A DNA stretch of 64,000 nt from Cytidiella melzeri (GCA_022592445.1 JABYQR010000184.1:1-64000); one strand, 5' to 3'; positions 1 to 12,197 are shown, counted from the first letter of the stretch. Translations and numbers: made by a program. Notes: generated by a model not told the origin, from the letters alone.

Positions 1-3000
1 TATCTCTCAGCACAATTCAACTTATCCTTGGCCGTGACTTTCGGTAAGTGGCATGAGCATTGTTGGTCACAAGTAGCTTACAAAGTATTAGATGTTCTTG
101 ACAGATGTTTTGTTCAGTTCACCGCGGCTCAGATTCTCGGAGGCACAAAAGTTGGCTATATTGAACTGGGGAGTATCACTCAACGCGCAGAGTGTACCAA
201 CAATGTATGGACTGAAGAAAACTCAAGAACAGGTTCGGAGACTCGTAGGAAATCCAACGCACAAGATCACGGTGTCAACGGTAATATTTTCTACATGAAC
301 AACATTGCGCATGCAATAGCAAAGGTATGTTGTCCGTTGTCTTTACTGGGAGCTATTTGCATGCGAACTAACTTATGTTACATTTGATAGGACTACACAA
401 ATCCGTTAACCCGTTACGCAATGCAGGATTACCCTCAGGATGGCAGAGGTGGAATGTCTCAGATGTGGCATGGTGAAAAAATGGTCTTGGAGGCTCTGCC
501 AGCACCAGCTGCTCGAGTTCGCAACCGAATATACTTTGTAGACAAGCTGGTTTACTGTACCAACAACAGCTACTTTATCCCAGAACGATTTGTTCTTGAA
601 GCTTCACAACAGGGTGATTCGGACGTGCAGAACTTGTCTATAGAAGAGAAGCTAGTGGCTATTGGAAGAAAAGTGCGAAAAACAGAGGTAAAGCATTACA
701 AGCATTCTATTCAGTGATTCTGACGGTTTTCTGATAGCGCAGCTTTGTTGTTGACAACACTCGGACACTCAAACGCGTTTCAATGTTTGAGCGGTCCTTT
801 GATCAACTTCAGACGTCACTATCGTCTGATCCAGCATTTGGGTTTGCAGGTATGTATTACTCACCGTTGAGCGAGCATTCAATTGATCATGATTCATGAC
901 TGGCAGATGGAAGCAGCAGCTCATACGCTGCCAAAATTCCAAATCCTCTACGAGCTAAAGCAAACGGCCAAATGGTGTATGCTGTCCCGATCATCGTTTT
1001 CATGGATGATGTATCGGGTAACGTTTCAAAGCAGTGGAATAAACATATTGTTGTTTATGCATCAAATGGTAATCTTTCACAAGAGATGATTGAGAAAGAG
1101 TTTTGTACATGCTTCATCACTTCATCTCCACATGCCTCACCAACAGAGCTCATGAGAGCTGTACGAGAATCAATAAGGTTCGCATATATTTACTCTCTCG
1201 CACACGGTATAGGGCTGACAGCAATGCTTCTACTGTTTAGCATAGCTGCTGAGACGGGTGTCTCTGCGTGGGACTGCAGAGATGAAGAAGAGGTACTGCT
1301 GCTTCCACACAGCGGTTTCTTCGCAGGAGATAATCCAATGCAGGCGGAAGAATGCAGCCATGCGGGCTTGGCGTGTAACTTCTTGTATCGCACCTGTGAA
1401 GTGGGCGGAACAAAAGCAATGAAGTCATCATTAGAAGGCTACCTTGCCTTGTTCAAAGTAAGCCCGCATTACTCTCTGATATTACAGCACAGCTTACATG
1501 AGTACTATGCAGTCCGGACGCATCAGAACGCCACAATGTACTGAATAAGAAGTACGGAAACAAGCTGCGCTATCCATGCTATCTGGCGGTACTAGTAAGA
1601 TAGACGCGTCACGTCAGACTACTGGCATTCGCAATGCCGGCCTTCAAGCTATCATTGATACGGTGGTTGATTTGGGAAAGCAGCTGCGAAAGCCACAAGA
1701 TGGAGAGCAGAAATTGTCAGAAGCCGAGCTGACCGCACGACTCGAGGCTGAGTTTGAGAGACTGTTGAATGGCCACTCTCTCAACAATCATATCAATCCG
1801 CTACTCGGAATGCCAGGTACGTGATTATGATACCCACTGACCAATACTGATTTCTATACGTTCATTCTTTTCTCTCAAGGCGTGAACATTCACCTGGATA
1901 CACCGACGGAAATTCTACATACCATCCTGCTCGGTATTGTCAAGTATTTCTGGGGTCAGACAGTCTTCATTCTCGAAAAATCCAAGCTGCTCTCGGTGCT
2001 ACAAAGTTGGATGGAGTCAATCTCACAGAATGGCTTGAACTTGCCGTCGTTCAGCCCAGATTACATGTGCAGGTACCGCGGAAGCTTGATCGGCAAACAT
2101 TTCAAAAGTCTTGCACAAGTAATGCCATTCCTCGTATATGATCTAGTACCCCAGATTGTTGTCGATGGATGGAATGTTATTGGCGAGCTCGTGGTCTTAC
2201 TATGGCACACGACAATAGAAGATCGCGAGAAATACTTGGTAAGTGCGATGCATGTTCGTCACGAGTATCATCACTGACGTGTATTGGTAGGCACAACTAT
2301 CAAGAACCATTGACAACGTTCTCAATGTTACTGCAAGATGTGCACCCAGTATTCTGATTCTCAAGCCAAAGTTCCACTTTTTGGTACATCTTCCCATGTA
2401 CATTCGCTGGTTTGGACCAGCCATTTTATTCTCAACAGAGCGCTACGAGAGTTTCAATCACATCTTCCGTCTTTCATCCGTACTCAGCAATCGCCAGGCA
2501 CCCAGCCAAGATTCATGTAACACCTTCGCGGCGCAAGATATAGTCAAGCATATCGCACTTGGTGGTTATTGGTTCGACTCAACAACAAGAGTGTGGGTTC
2601 GCGCAAGTGCGGGTGTGCTAGACTATATGGAGGAGCATCCAGAGCTGAAGAAATATCTTGGAGTGCACCAAGAGAAGGCGAGAGATAACGGTACATGTGT
2701 AAAGGACAGTTCATGATCAAACACGCACATTCATTCATGTCACATCGTTTAGAGTCAATCTCTTTCATTAAGCCAGGAAAAAATCAGAACGCACGAGCTG
2801 TTGATTGGAAGCTCACCCAATGTGCATCAGCACTCAACTCTTTGCTACTCCCAATCCAACCCTCAACGTATTTTCAAGTAGCATCCGCAGTACTGAAGAA
2901 AGGTGATACGGTGAAGATTGGAAGTGACGTTATCATCCAATCTGACGGCTTAAGTCAAGTACAGATTTTGCTCTGATTTAGCTGCATTACAATTACTGAT

Positions 3001-4024
3001 TCCCTTCGTTTCTCTCAGGTTGCACGCGTTTTAGAGATGCTATCGCCAAGTAAAGATCTCACAAGGTTTTGCACGTCGCTGTGCAAACTTTTGTTGTTGA
3101 AGCAGAGCGGCAAACGCAAACACGGCTTCCGCGACTCACACTTACGACCACATCAATAGTTGTGCCTTTCAACGTATGTCGCATCATTCTTCTATTACTA
3201 TCGATGATGTACTGAACACAATGGTAGAAACTAATCTGCCTCGTTAATGTTCAGCATGACTGTGCAAACGCACAGTGCACCAGCACTTTCCTCCGATCAA
3301 CGCAACAGGAGTGTTGCAACACTGGGAGAAAAACTGTTCAAGTAGGAGTGCACAGTAAACAACCTTTATTTCTTCTCAACACACGCTCTGTGCACAACTA
3401 TCAATATATAGCTGATGTTTTACCAGCCGCCCTAAAGGAAATGGGCCGTGTGGTACCAGAAGCTGACATCCTCAAAACGCGTACTGAAGCGGTGGATCAC
3501 TTGCAAAGAAAAAAGACAAATGCTACTTCTGGTACGTCTAGCTCTTTAACTCACCCGGTGATTGAAGACTCACTGTGACATTCATTAGCTCCTTCTCAGC
3601 CGCCACCACCTATCATTAATCAGCAGCATCCTTCTACACCTCGAGGCTCACCACATTGCGTGGCTGCTACTGCGCATGATGTGCCGCAAAGTGATCTTGA
3701 ACATGCTGCAACTGAGAATATTTATCCAGTGATGCCTTTCGAGCACGCGAAGAAGAAACCAAAGAATACTAAATGAAAAGCAGCTAGCAGGACGGGAAAA
3801 GCACCGGTGGCCGCATCCGTGCCATACCGCCAAGCAGAGGTACTTTTATTATTGGGATCACCGCGTGCTGTACAACGCTAACTTATTGTTACCTGGTGCA
3901 GTTGGTAGCTACTCAGCTCAGCGCAAGTACAGAAACAGCGCGACGTTTGGACACTATTACAACAGGTAGAACTCAGACACATCAATCTACTCATGCCACG
4001 CCTTCGCTTGCACATGTAGAGTAA
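1..4024 (+). mobile_element. Degenerate transposon-derived gene, 5' end outside the window
   Basis: This is a decayed copy of a gene family that I recognise as highly repeated in agaricomycete genomes and that I take to be transposase-derived (Tnp2/Plavaka-like; class is inference). Recognisable family blocks run in order: the N-terminal RLRFSEAQK block (about 120-280), GNIFYMNN (280-330), MQDYP to IPERF (421-600), FMDDVSGN-KQWNKH (about 980-1050), GDNPMQAEECSH (about 1330-1370), TPTEILHTILLG (about 1900-1950), a long conserved block containing FSTERYESFNH (about 2430-2460), and a Cys/His segment (3250-3330). Short introns separate the blocks. The copy is broken: the frame shifts near 270-290 and again near 3050-3065, and an in-frame TGA lies at 3774-3776. 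Translation would otherwise continue, through an intron at 3840-3901, to a TAA at 4022-4024. No terminal inverted repeats could be assigned. Confidence 0.75.
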
Positions 4025-4202
4025 TATAATTGTGTGCTATCTATGCTACATACCATACAATTCATGTGTGAAAACATGAGCCTCGTTTTTACAATGTTGT
4101 CGGCTGTGAGCTAAGGTGCGCAAACAAAACCAAATATTGACCTTCAACAAATCGACCTGCTGTTCACACTTCTCTTCAGGCTGCTTTGACCGCTCTGCTC
4201 AG

Positions 4203-5734
4203 ATGAGCTTTCTTGACACTTTCAGGGAAAGCCTCACTGTCCAGCCACCTGCCACTCCTTCTGAAATACCTCGCACTCCTTCACGCTCCCAGCCTGGCGC
4301 AGATACTCTGGATTCCAGCCCACCTGTTGCAGTTTCCAGCGTGACACGCCGTCGTCGTCGGGACAGCACGCTCAACGTTGGAGAGTTTTCTCTCGACTCT
4401 GAAAGTGAGAGGAAGCATTTGAAATCGCACACTCGAGACATCTGTCTGAAGTATGAGCTGGCCAGCACTGCGCTTGATGTGTTCACTCATGCAAGTTCCT
4501 TTCTCTACCTCCTAGCCTAACAAGCACTCACTACATCTACAAACAGCTCTCACTTCATGAGCTCATTCTCGACATGAAGGGTCATCTTTTATTCATTCAG
4601 ATGCAGTTGGATGCATCAGTTGTCGAGCATCTCAGAAGCAGTGACTTTCAGGTAAAGTCTACACTGTGATCCATCCACTTTATAACTGAAGCGTGCTTCT
4701 ATATCTAGAACAAACTTCAAGAGATGTGCTGTATCTGCATCATGAGCCCAAATCTGCCAGCGTACGTCACAGACACAATGGGGCACATTGTGGTAAGTCC
4801 TTCCGTCAATTCACATAGCTTTGGTAATACCACAGCACGCTGATGTGCAGGACCTTGTCAGGCACAATCCCCAGCTCTTTGGACTTGAACGGAGGACTGT
4901 CTCCAACTCTGCAAAGATGAAAATCATTCGCACGGCCATCAGTGTTTGCCTAACACGGATTAGAAGTAATACAAAGATTAAGGTCTGTACCGCTATTCTA
5001 TACACAGTGCATGCTAATCTTGTTGTATTATAGCTGTATCAGTCGCTTCCAAATAGCAAGATCAAGGGCAAAACGAGAAAGGCGGGATATCTTCCAGTTA
5101 ACGAGGTCGCTTGCTCCGCCGATCATGGATATTGACGCTCGCCACCACGGGCGTGTTGCGTTTCTAGTAAGCTGTCTCATTATCTGTCCGATTTGGTGTC
5201 GTTAACTATACGCCTCACAGCGGCACTGCGCAGTCAGTTTCAACGCACTCCAGACAAAGGCAAAAACGGCAGCAGCACCTGCTATTGACCGTGAAGCTAC
5301 AATGTCAAGCGTAGGCCAGGGTGACTCTGATCCCAACGCTGCAACGGCTGGACCAGACACTGAGGAGGCCACTGACATGGGGCTGGATCCATCTCTCGAG
5401 CTCACTGAGGAGATTGACGAGGAGTCAGACGACCATTCAACATTTCTCGAAACAAACTTTTGGAACTTTGTTGATGGCGAACTCGAGAAAACTCGAGAAG
5501 TTATTAACAAGGCAGCTGCCAATGACCAGGACGCGCAGAAGCTCTGGTCCAAGTATGTATGCGCTTCATCTGTTTCATTCTACCCTGACGTTTTTGGCTA
5601 GGTTCTTCACGGAATGCCTCCTAGCTGATCTCAAGACGTATCCCGTGACATCAAAGAGGATGTTCAAGAAGACCACGGTCTCGCAGCCATCTGAACTTCA
5701 GAAGTCAGCTGAACGGCTCCTCGTCAGCTGGTAG
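4203..5734 (+). CDS. Repeat-family protein of unknown function, probable partner gene of the upstream element
   Basis: A multi-exon gene starts at ATG 4203. Proposed exons are 4203-4490, 4547-4651, 4709-4792, 4836-4982, about 5036-5166, about 5221-5553 and 5602-5734. The N-terminus is Ser/Pro-rich with an RRRRR stretch. The middle has a leucine-rich segment followed by SPNLPAYVTD. The C-terminal block contains FWNFVD and FFTECLLADLK. I recognise these blocks as a family of uncharacterised proteins that is expanded in agaricomycetes; no enzymatic motif is visible. The first intron begins with GC, not GT. The exon after 5035 is doubtful, because the frame that looks conserved (FQLTRSLAPP) is not the one the preceding exon feeds into, so this copy may be frameshifted. 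It lies about 180 nt downstream of the decayed transposon-type gene, in the same orientation, which suggests one mobile unit with two genes. Confidence 0.5.
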
Positions 5735-6806
5735 GTTAATGTTCGACATTGCTTTTGCATTTATACCCAATAGTGTAGTTGTCATTTGCTCGTCGCTTTG
5801 TTCGTGCCCGTGCTGATACCTGAGCCCACGTCATTCACTTGCTCATCGTTTGTTCTGCTTGCTTTCCGTATACCTCCTTTAGTATTGTGCCCTCGGACCA
5901 CTGCTTTGACTGCGCTCTTTCTCATACCTCTTCTTGCTTTCCCATGCTTGCTACCATCGATATTCTGTTGCTCTTGCTTTGAGCTCACCGCTGCTTTTGT
6001 TTCTGCTTACTCCACATCCTAATCTTGTCGCTCATTGCTCTTGTCGGACTCTCTTTTGGATTACAATGCCATCAGTTGCACTATTCAACGCCAGGACCTG
6101 CCAGTACGCCACTTGCATAAGCATCCAGACACGAACTGATGAGTACCAATCTGTTACTGAGCTACTGCCCGCCCGATGGCAGGGAATTGTCTACACAATG
6201 TTGGAACTTTGGATATCAGCCTGACACTGCACAATCTGACCTCTGCCCAATGTCGAAGAACTGTCGTTGCGTTGTGACAACGAGGCTAGGCAGTCATTGG
6301 ATGAAAATATTGGCCTGACATTTGGTAGGCCAACCTTGAATAAACATAGCGCGGCAAACATCGGGATATCACTATATACACATTACCCTGACAACTCAAT
6401 CGTTTGATATCGTTCTACTACCAGCGTCGTCTGGGCGTGTATGAACATGGAAGTGGCTGTTACTTGGCTCGACCCCGCAAGCTCGCACCTCCTTTGCTTG
6501 TCACGGTTGGCGCGTCAGTCTGGAAGTTACACGTAGCAGTGGGGACCTTTGAATTCGAGGCTTTGGGAGCGCCCCTTCTCACCGTCAACGTGCCGTCCTG
6601 CAGGCAAGATGGAATACAAGAAACCGATTGGCTGCATGTTACAAAAATCCGAACAAATATCATGACTGTAACGGAAATGCGGATAACACGTGTAGATTTT
6701 GTCTGACATATTGACCAACCAAAAAATTCAACCATGGTATATCTGCGCTGTATTAATATTCCCTCTGTGTCTCTCTCCCCGCCTTTCCTCCCTCCGCCTC
6801 CCCACC
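5735..6806. other. Intergenic, T/C-rich 3' region and BTB-gene promoter
   Basis: No convincing gene is seen here. The first 300 bases are strongly pyrimidine-rich on the + strand, as expected of 3' untranslated sequence. A CT-rich stretch just before 6807 resembles a fungal core promoter and leader. Confidence 0.5.
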
Positions 6807-8440
6807 ATGGCCTCGTTCAACTCATTCGGCTCGTCGTACACGTTGTTTGCGACCCTCGCCCCTGAGACTGTGCCGGCCGCAGAGAAGGTTAGGCGGCACC
6901 CAAAGTACTACTTGAACGGCGGAGACACCCATTTCCTCGTGAGTTTTATTCTTCTTCATTCGCGTGGCTGTTTACTATTTCAGCGTGACGTGGGCTTGCG
7001 GAAGGAGTACTGATTTCCACTCCTCTTTATTTTTGGCAGGTTGAGAACTACATTTTCCGGGTCCATCGCTATTTTTTCGAGCGAGAGTCGGCCATCTTTC
7101 GTGAGAAATTGGGAATCCCGCCTGCTTCTGGTCAGAACCCGAAGGGATCGTCAGACTCGAACCCTATCCCGCTCGACGATGTCCGCGAAGAAGACTTTTC
7201 GAGGTTTTTGTGGGTCTTTTACAACCCGTACGTATCCTTTTTTTGGCGTTTGCAACGTATTGTTGTGGATGTTAACCATACATGTTTCCAATCCCCATTC
7301 GACAATAGGAAATACTCGATCTACGACGCCAATGTCGATGAGTGGTCCTCCATCCTCAAGCTCGCTTACGATTGGAAGTTTGCCGAGGTCAAACGATTGG
7401 CGTCACGATATCTGGAGCAGTTCCTCATCGATCCCATACAAAAGATCGAGCTCTACCAGCAGTACGAGATTGACAGGCGCCTCCTCATTCCCTCCTACAT
7501 GGCTCTCATCAACCGGCGAGAGCCTCTGAGCATCACCGAGGGTTGTTGTCTCTCGCTGGAGACAGCCCTCATGATCGCTACTGCCCGTGAATGTGCTCGT
7601 GGCAAGCCTCTCGAGAGCGGCAAGCACAGTCCCACGGTAGCGAGTGTCAACAAGGAGAGCATGGTTGAGATCATCAAGGAGGTCTTCGGCCTGGGCAACG
7701 TCTCTCCAGGCTCACCCAATTTGGATCCTATCTACAACGGTGCGGGCCCAGCTGCATTCGCAGCAACCCCCTTGAGCCCTTCAAAAATCGTGACGTCGCC
7801 ATCAAAGGAGCACAGAGACAGCCTCAAGTCTCCGACGCACAAGTTGAAGAAGCATCTGCCACCGACAGACGACCTCCCTCCGTTGTTGATTGGCCAGTCT
7901 CCAACGAAGCCAGTGACACCCGCAGCGCCCCCTTACCTCACCAATCTCTTCCAACCTCCTCTCACTCCACCAGGGACAATCAAGCAGTCGGTGTCGACTG
8001 GTTCCAAGGAGGACAAGGAAAAGACGAAGGAGAAGGACGCCAACTCCCAGTCGATCGTTAGCGCTGCACCGACAGGTCAGTCGGTGGTGAGACCATCTCA
8101 CCCTCGTAACCGAACCTAAAGGCTGACCACGGCTCCTTCCCCCTTCCCCTTCCCCTTCCTAGACGTCTCGGCCACCAAGCAGCCAGCGACACCAACCACC
8201 GCTTCTACCACTGGAAATCCCGGGAAAGCAGCAGACGAAAACAAACAGGGCGGCAGCGGCGCCGGAAACGCCGTCGGCTCCAAGTCAGCAGAGACTCCAA
8301 CTGCCCACTCACTCCTCAACAACAAGAAAGACGAGTCCTCCAGACCCTCCACCCCTGTTACCAAAGGTGGCGACGAGCCTAACGGGATCGGCTCTAAGAT
8401 GGTTAAGAGGTTCACCAAAGGAAACAAAGCCAGCAAGTGA
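6807..8440 (+). CDS. BTB/POZ domain protein
   Basis: Four exons join cleanly: 6807-6938, 7040-7227, 7309-8075 and 8163-8440, with ordinary GT-AG introns. The joined protein starts MASFNSF. Around residues 35-110 it carries the fungal BTB block: HPKYYLNGGDTHFL, then VENYIFRVHRYFF and DDVREEDFSRFLWVFYNP, followed by the helical segment W-SILKLAYDWKF and the LASRYLEQF stretch. This layout is typical of the many agaricomycete BTB proteins, which may act as substrate adaptors for cullin-3 ligases (inference from the family). The rest is a Ser/Pro/Lys-rich tail of low complexity. The third intron ends in a long CCTT tract (about 8137-8160). The frame stops at TGA 8438-8440, but a second long open frame begins immediately afterwards, so the true C-terminus may lie further on. 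Confidence 0.8.
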
Positions 8441-8462
8441 AGGACTACCTACACGGAAGGAT

Positions 8463-10411
8463 AGCTACGAGAGGAGGAGGGACACTTCTTCTTCTTCTTC
8501 TTCTGGGTACCACACGGACCATGTTACGAATACAGCCAGCGGTGCGGGCACTTCTAGCTACGAATTCAACGATTCTACGTCGGAGAACAACGTCCACTCG
8601 GACAGCAGTGTGAGCAACGGTACTACGAAGCCAAAGACGCTGCACACAGCAGCTGCTGCTGCGGTAGTAGTAGAGAAGGTGTCGGCACCTGCGGGTGAGT
8701 ACAACGTTCGTCTTTTACGAAACCGGTGACCAGCGCGGGCTGAGCAACCCGGAACTTGACACTAGCTGTGATGACCGACAACAAAGAAGCTGGCAACTCC
8801 GAGCCGTCGACGACGACCAACTTGAAGTCAGTTCCCGCTTTGCAGCCTTCACCATCCACGAAAATCGCTGCGGCAACGGTTAATGAGATCGCGGTCGCGG
8901 AAGCCAAGACGGCTGCGCTCGACGTACCTACCATTGACGTAGAGGCTGCGACGCCGGCTGCTGTTGGAAAGACTGATGATCCGCTGGACACTGTCTTCGG
9001 TACGCCCGCACCCGTTGAAGCACCTGCCACGACGACGGCAAGCAGCGCTGACGTCGAAGGTGTTGAGAAGTTTTCTGCTGAATCAAAGACGGAAGTGGCT
9101 TCCGCTGCACCTCCCGAAATGCTATCAGTCGATGCGGCTCCTCCGTCGGATATCCCTGCTGCCGACCCTCTTGGAACTAACAAGGCCAGTACGGCTTTAG
9201 AACACCCAGCGCTGTCTGCCAAAGCTATCGCTACTTCTGCTGACGACCCCTGGGACCTTGAGGAGACGGGCGCCGACACACAAAAAGAACCTTCGGTCAC
9301 AGACTCGTCGGACATATTTACCGACGCTGTTACTGTGCAACAGCCTAGTGTCGGCGGCAGCGACGATGACGACAAGCCGCTCGCGATACTTGCCAACAAA
9401 AAGCCGATCTCGGAAGGAGGGACTGCAACTGTTGTACCTGACGCTCCCGTTCCCGATAATCTCCTTCTCGCTGTGTCGACCACTACTGAATGCGCAAAAG
9501 ACAGTGAGAAGAACCCGGAAAATACTCCGGTCGCTGAAGAGCACAAGCCTGGAGAAAATACGTCGGCACTTCCTGCTATTCCCGCCAAGGCTGATGTCGT
9601 TGGAGATTCGCCGTCGGACAGAAATACTGTTGTTGGTAAAGTTAACAACAGCACTGAAGACGCTACTCCTTTGAAGCTCGAACCGGTCAACCCCATTGCG
9701 TCTGCCGCACCTCGCGACATTTCTACTCCTCACCCTGGGACGACGATAACGACGAAGGAAGGGAGTGCCTCCCGGTTGGACCCTGGTGCGGATAGCGTAC
9801 CGTCAGGTCCCTCTACACTTCTACCTGAGGCGAAAGAGGACAATGTCCCACCTCTGCCCACCAAGGAACCCGATGTGGCTAACCCTTCGTCAGAAACTCC
9901 TTCTACTCCTCTGCCCGAGCCGAAGACAGATGTTGTCCCACCTCCGGCTGCCCAGAAAAGTTCTCTGCCGCCGCCGCCGCCGAAAACGTCTGAGGTGAAG
10001 TCCGTTGCCGGCCGGGAGGAGCCCGCCAACGTCAAACCTGCTAACGCCAGTCCCGAAATCAAAAAAGTGAAGACAAAGGATGTCTCCGATGGAGTGACGA
10101 TAAATGAGAAGCCCAAGGAGGAGGAAAAGGAGGGTGATGCGAAGAAACCCGAGCTGCATCTCGACATTGGGGACCCTTCGGTGCCAAGTGCGCTTGACCC
10201 TACTACTACTTCGGCAGCAGCCACGCCTGGTGTCGAGTTGACCGAGGTGGAGAGCGGTGTTCCGAGGCGCATGTTGGATGCGGATGCTGAAGGTGCGGTG
10301 ACGACCGAGTCTGAAGCGGGGAGCAGACCCGCAAGTCCTCTCGTCCCGAAGGCCGGGGGCAAAAGAAAGAACAACAACAACAAGTCGAGGAGGGGCGCCA
10401 AACGGTCATGA
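8463..10411 (+). CDS. Low-complexity acidic/Pro/Ala-rich coding frame, possible C-terminal part of the BTB gene
   Basis: One open frame runs to 8694, then a GT-AG intron (8695-8765, donor GTGAGT), then a long exon from 8766 to TGA 10411. The protein is rich in Ala, Pro, Thr, Glu and Ser. It has a Ser run encoded by a TTC/TCT microsatellite near 8486-8503, a Pro run near 9965, and a strongly basic end (KRKNNNNKSRRG). No known domain is visible. There is no good in-frame ATG near the 5' end and the gap to the BTB stop is only about 20 nt. I therefore think it is the tail of the BTB protein, joined by an intron I could not place (a weak donor at 8401 is one option) or separated by a one-base frameshift. 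It could also be a distinct gene. The 5' coordinate is approximate. Confidence 0.5.
8486..8503 (+). repeat. TTC/TCT trinucleotide microsatellite
   Basis: A run of about six TTC units codes for consecutive serines in the low-complexity frame. Such runs vary in length between strains by replication slippage. Confidence 0.7.
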
Positions 10412-11840
10412 ACGATTCGTAGTCAATCCCTGTCGTCTGAAAACACCCCATTCTCATCTCACTGCCCTATGCATGTCCATGTCTTACTCCGCTGCTTCAA
10501 TGACTTGGTTTGGGTTTTTGTACTACTAGCACGGACCTTGCTGGATCCGGATAGAGATTTCTAGTACATGGTACATGCATTGTAGCGCTATGCTTCGTCG
10601 TCGTTCTTGCTTTCCCCTCACGCTTTCCGAGTTCTTTTGTCCCACTGCACACAGCAATGTCTCGGTTCCCCACAATTATAATTGTCCCATGGATCATGGA
10701 TCATTCTGCGTGCCTCGTCGGATACTGTATCACTGGAAGAGAACAGTCGAGTTATCGCACAAGACGGACCGGTCCTCCAACTGGGTAGGGTCTTTGAATC
10801 GCGGCTCCAGATAGGAACGACTAAGTGGGAGTTATACACCACAAGATTTTGGCGGTTAAACTGGTCGCTGGACGCTGGGAAATAGGTGTCTCTGAACTCA
10901 ACTATCAACTTCAGCCTGAGTGTCAGTGAAGCGGCGACGTACATACCTTTGATCTCTCATTTGGTCGATAATACGAGACGTCTGGATCTTTTACTGTTGG
11001 GACAATCTATGAGTAATTCAATAAGTAATCATCATGTTTATCGCTACTATGTACTGTACTCGACAAGAGCAGACTCTCGAGGGTTGGTTGCTGAACAACG
11101 TACCGCCTTGTCTCTCCTACAATATCCGCATTTGCGAATTTGGCAGGACACCTCGTGTAGGCGATCTCGGGATTGGGGAATGCTTACAGTGTTTCGCACG
11201 CAGGGTTGCGCCCCTGCCCATATTGGATGTCGTCAGGCACAAAGGGAACGAGCTTTGAGGGACGTGAAGTTCCAGAACTCTGCGAGAGAGCTGGAAGGCA
11301 TGTCCCTGGATCAGTTATCAGTCTACTTGAGCATTTGTACACCAGACAATTGACGGTGACACTGCCCTTCGACTTCATGTAGAGACACGTACCATAAGGC
11401 ACCGTGGAAGCGTGAAACCTAAGATGAGCACGGCACGAACGAGTCCGCATGACGTGGTAAGGAAGAACGTAAGATGTATGATGCAGGTGAATGATGCTTG
11501 TTGGGTGAACAACATTATGCATATTGCGTTTGCTATGGAAATTAAAGATGTCTGGGGTCTGGCTCACGTGTTTAGGTTAAAGCAGGTTTGGATGCTGGAT
11601 CGCCGCAAACTCGACAATGCCGTGGAGAGCCCAGTAAAATCAATCCTCGAGCTACAAGTAGGTCGTGGTATCAGAGGCATCACGCTCAACTCTGTGCTCC
11701 GCGATTGCAGGAGGCAGTGTACCTCCGGTGGGCCGAAACACCGTATTTTCATGAAGATAATTCAAGCTCCTTCTGGACTGGTGTAGTGGAAGGGTTACAC
11801 GGATATGAGCAAACCATCGACGGAGGGAGAATACGACGGT
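10412..11840. other. Long intergenic region without a convincing gene
   Basis: About 1.4 kb between two convergent genes. Open frames here are short, lack coding character and overlap on both strands. No tRNA or recognisable RNA was found. Confidence 0.45.
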
Positions 11841-12197
11841 CTACTCACGTTTTTCAAGGTCGATGGCGTCCCACTTGTCAGAAGCAGCTTTCGTATCTTC
11901 CGTGACAACTTTCCGCCCAAGAATGACCTCGCGCCACCCGATCTCGCTCTCTGGCTCAACACCTCGAGCGGCAGCACCGACAGAGCCCGGCTCTGTCGCC
12001 AACTTTTTGATCCAGTCAAAGTCGGCCTCTGCCACCTGTTCTCCAGCTCGCAGCCGGCGAACGGTGTCTTCGAGGAGGGCTATTCGTGTCGTGTAGTGTC
12101 TTCGCTGTTCTTCGGATTCTCGCTTGTGCCATAGGTAGTGTATGCTTGTAGACGTAATTGCGAGGCCGTATAGCACATGTTGGAGGTACGGAGGCAT
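11841..12197 (-). CDS. Small membrane-anchored coiled-coil protein, 118 residues
   Basis: A single-exon frame encodes 118 residues starting MPPYLQHV. Residues 5-24 form one hydrophobic segment (VLYGLAITSTSIHYLW), which fits an N-terminal signal anchor or inner-membrane helix. Residues about 26-70 are charged and helical with heptad-like spacing (RIALLEDTVRRLRAGE), so a short coiled coil is likely. It ends in an acidic, hydrophilic tail that includes EIGWREVILG. The layout resembles small uncharacterised proteins I associate with agaricomycetes, but I cannot assign a function. The opposite strand also has open frames, but they lack this organisation. Confidence 0.65.
   Translation of the reverse strand: MPPYLQHVLYGLAITSTSIHYLWHKRESEEQRRHYTTRIALLEDTVRRLRAGEQVAEADFDWIKKLATEPGSVGAAARGVEPESEIGWREVILGRKVVTEDTKAASDKWDAIDLEKRE

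Noticed and set aside
9197..10401. Long minus-strand open frames of 178-365 codons opposite the low-complexity gene
   Set aside because: They mirror the biased codon composition of the + strand exon and contain only repetitive Ser/Ala/Val sequence.
10886..11353. A coding gene on the + strand
   Set aside because: The frame has no ATG start, no recognisable motif, and comparable open frames lie on both strands.
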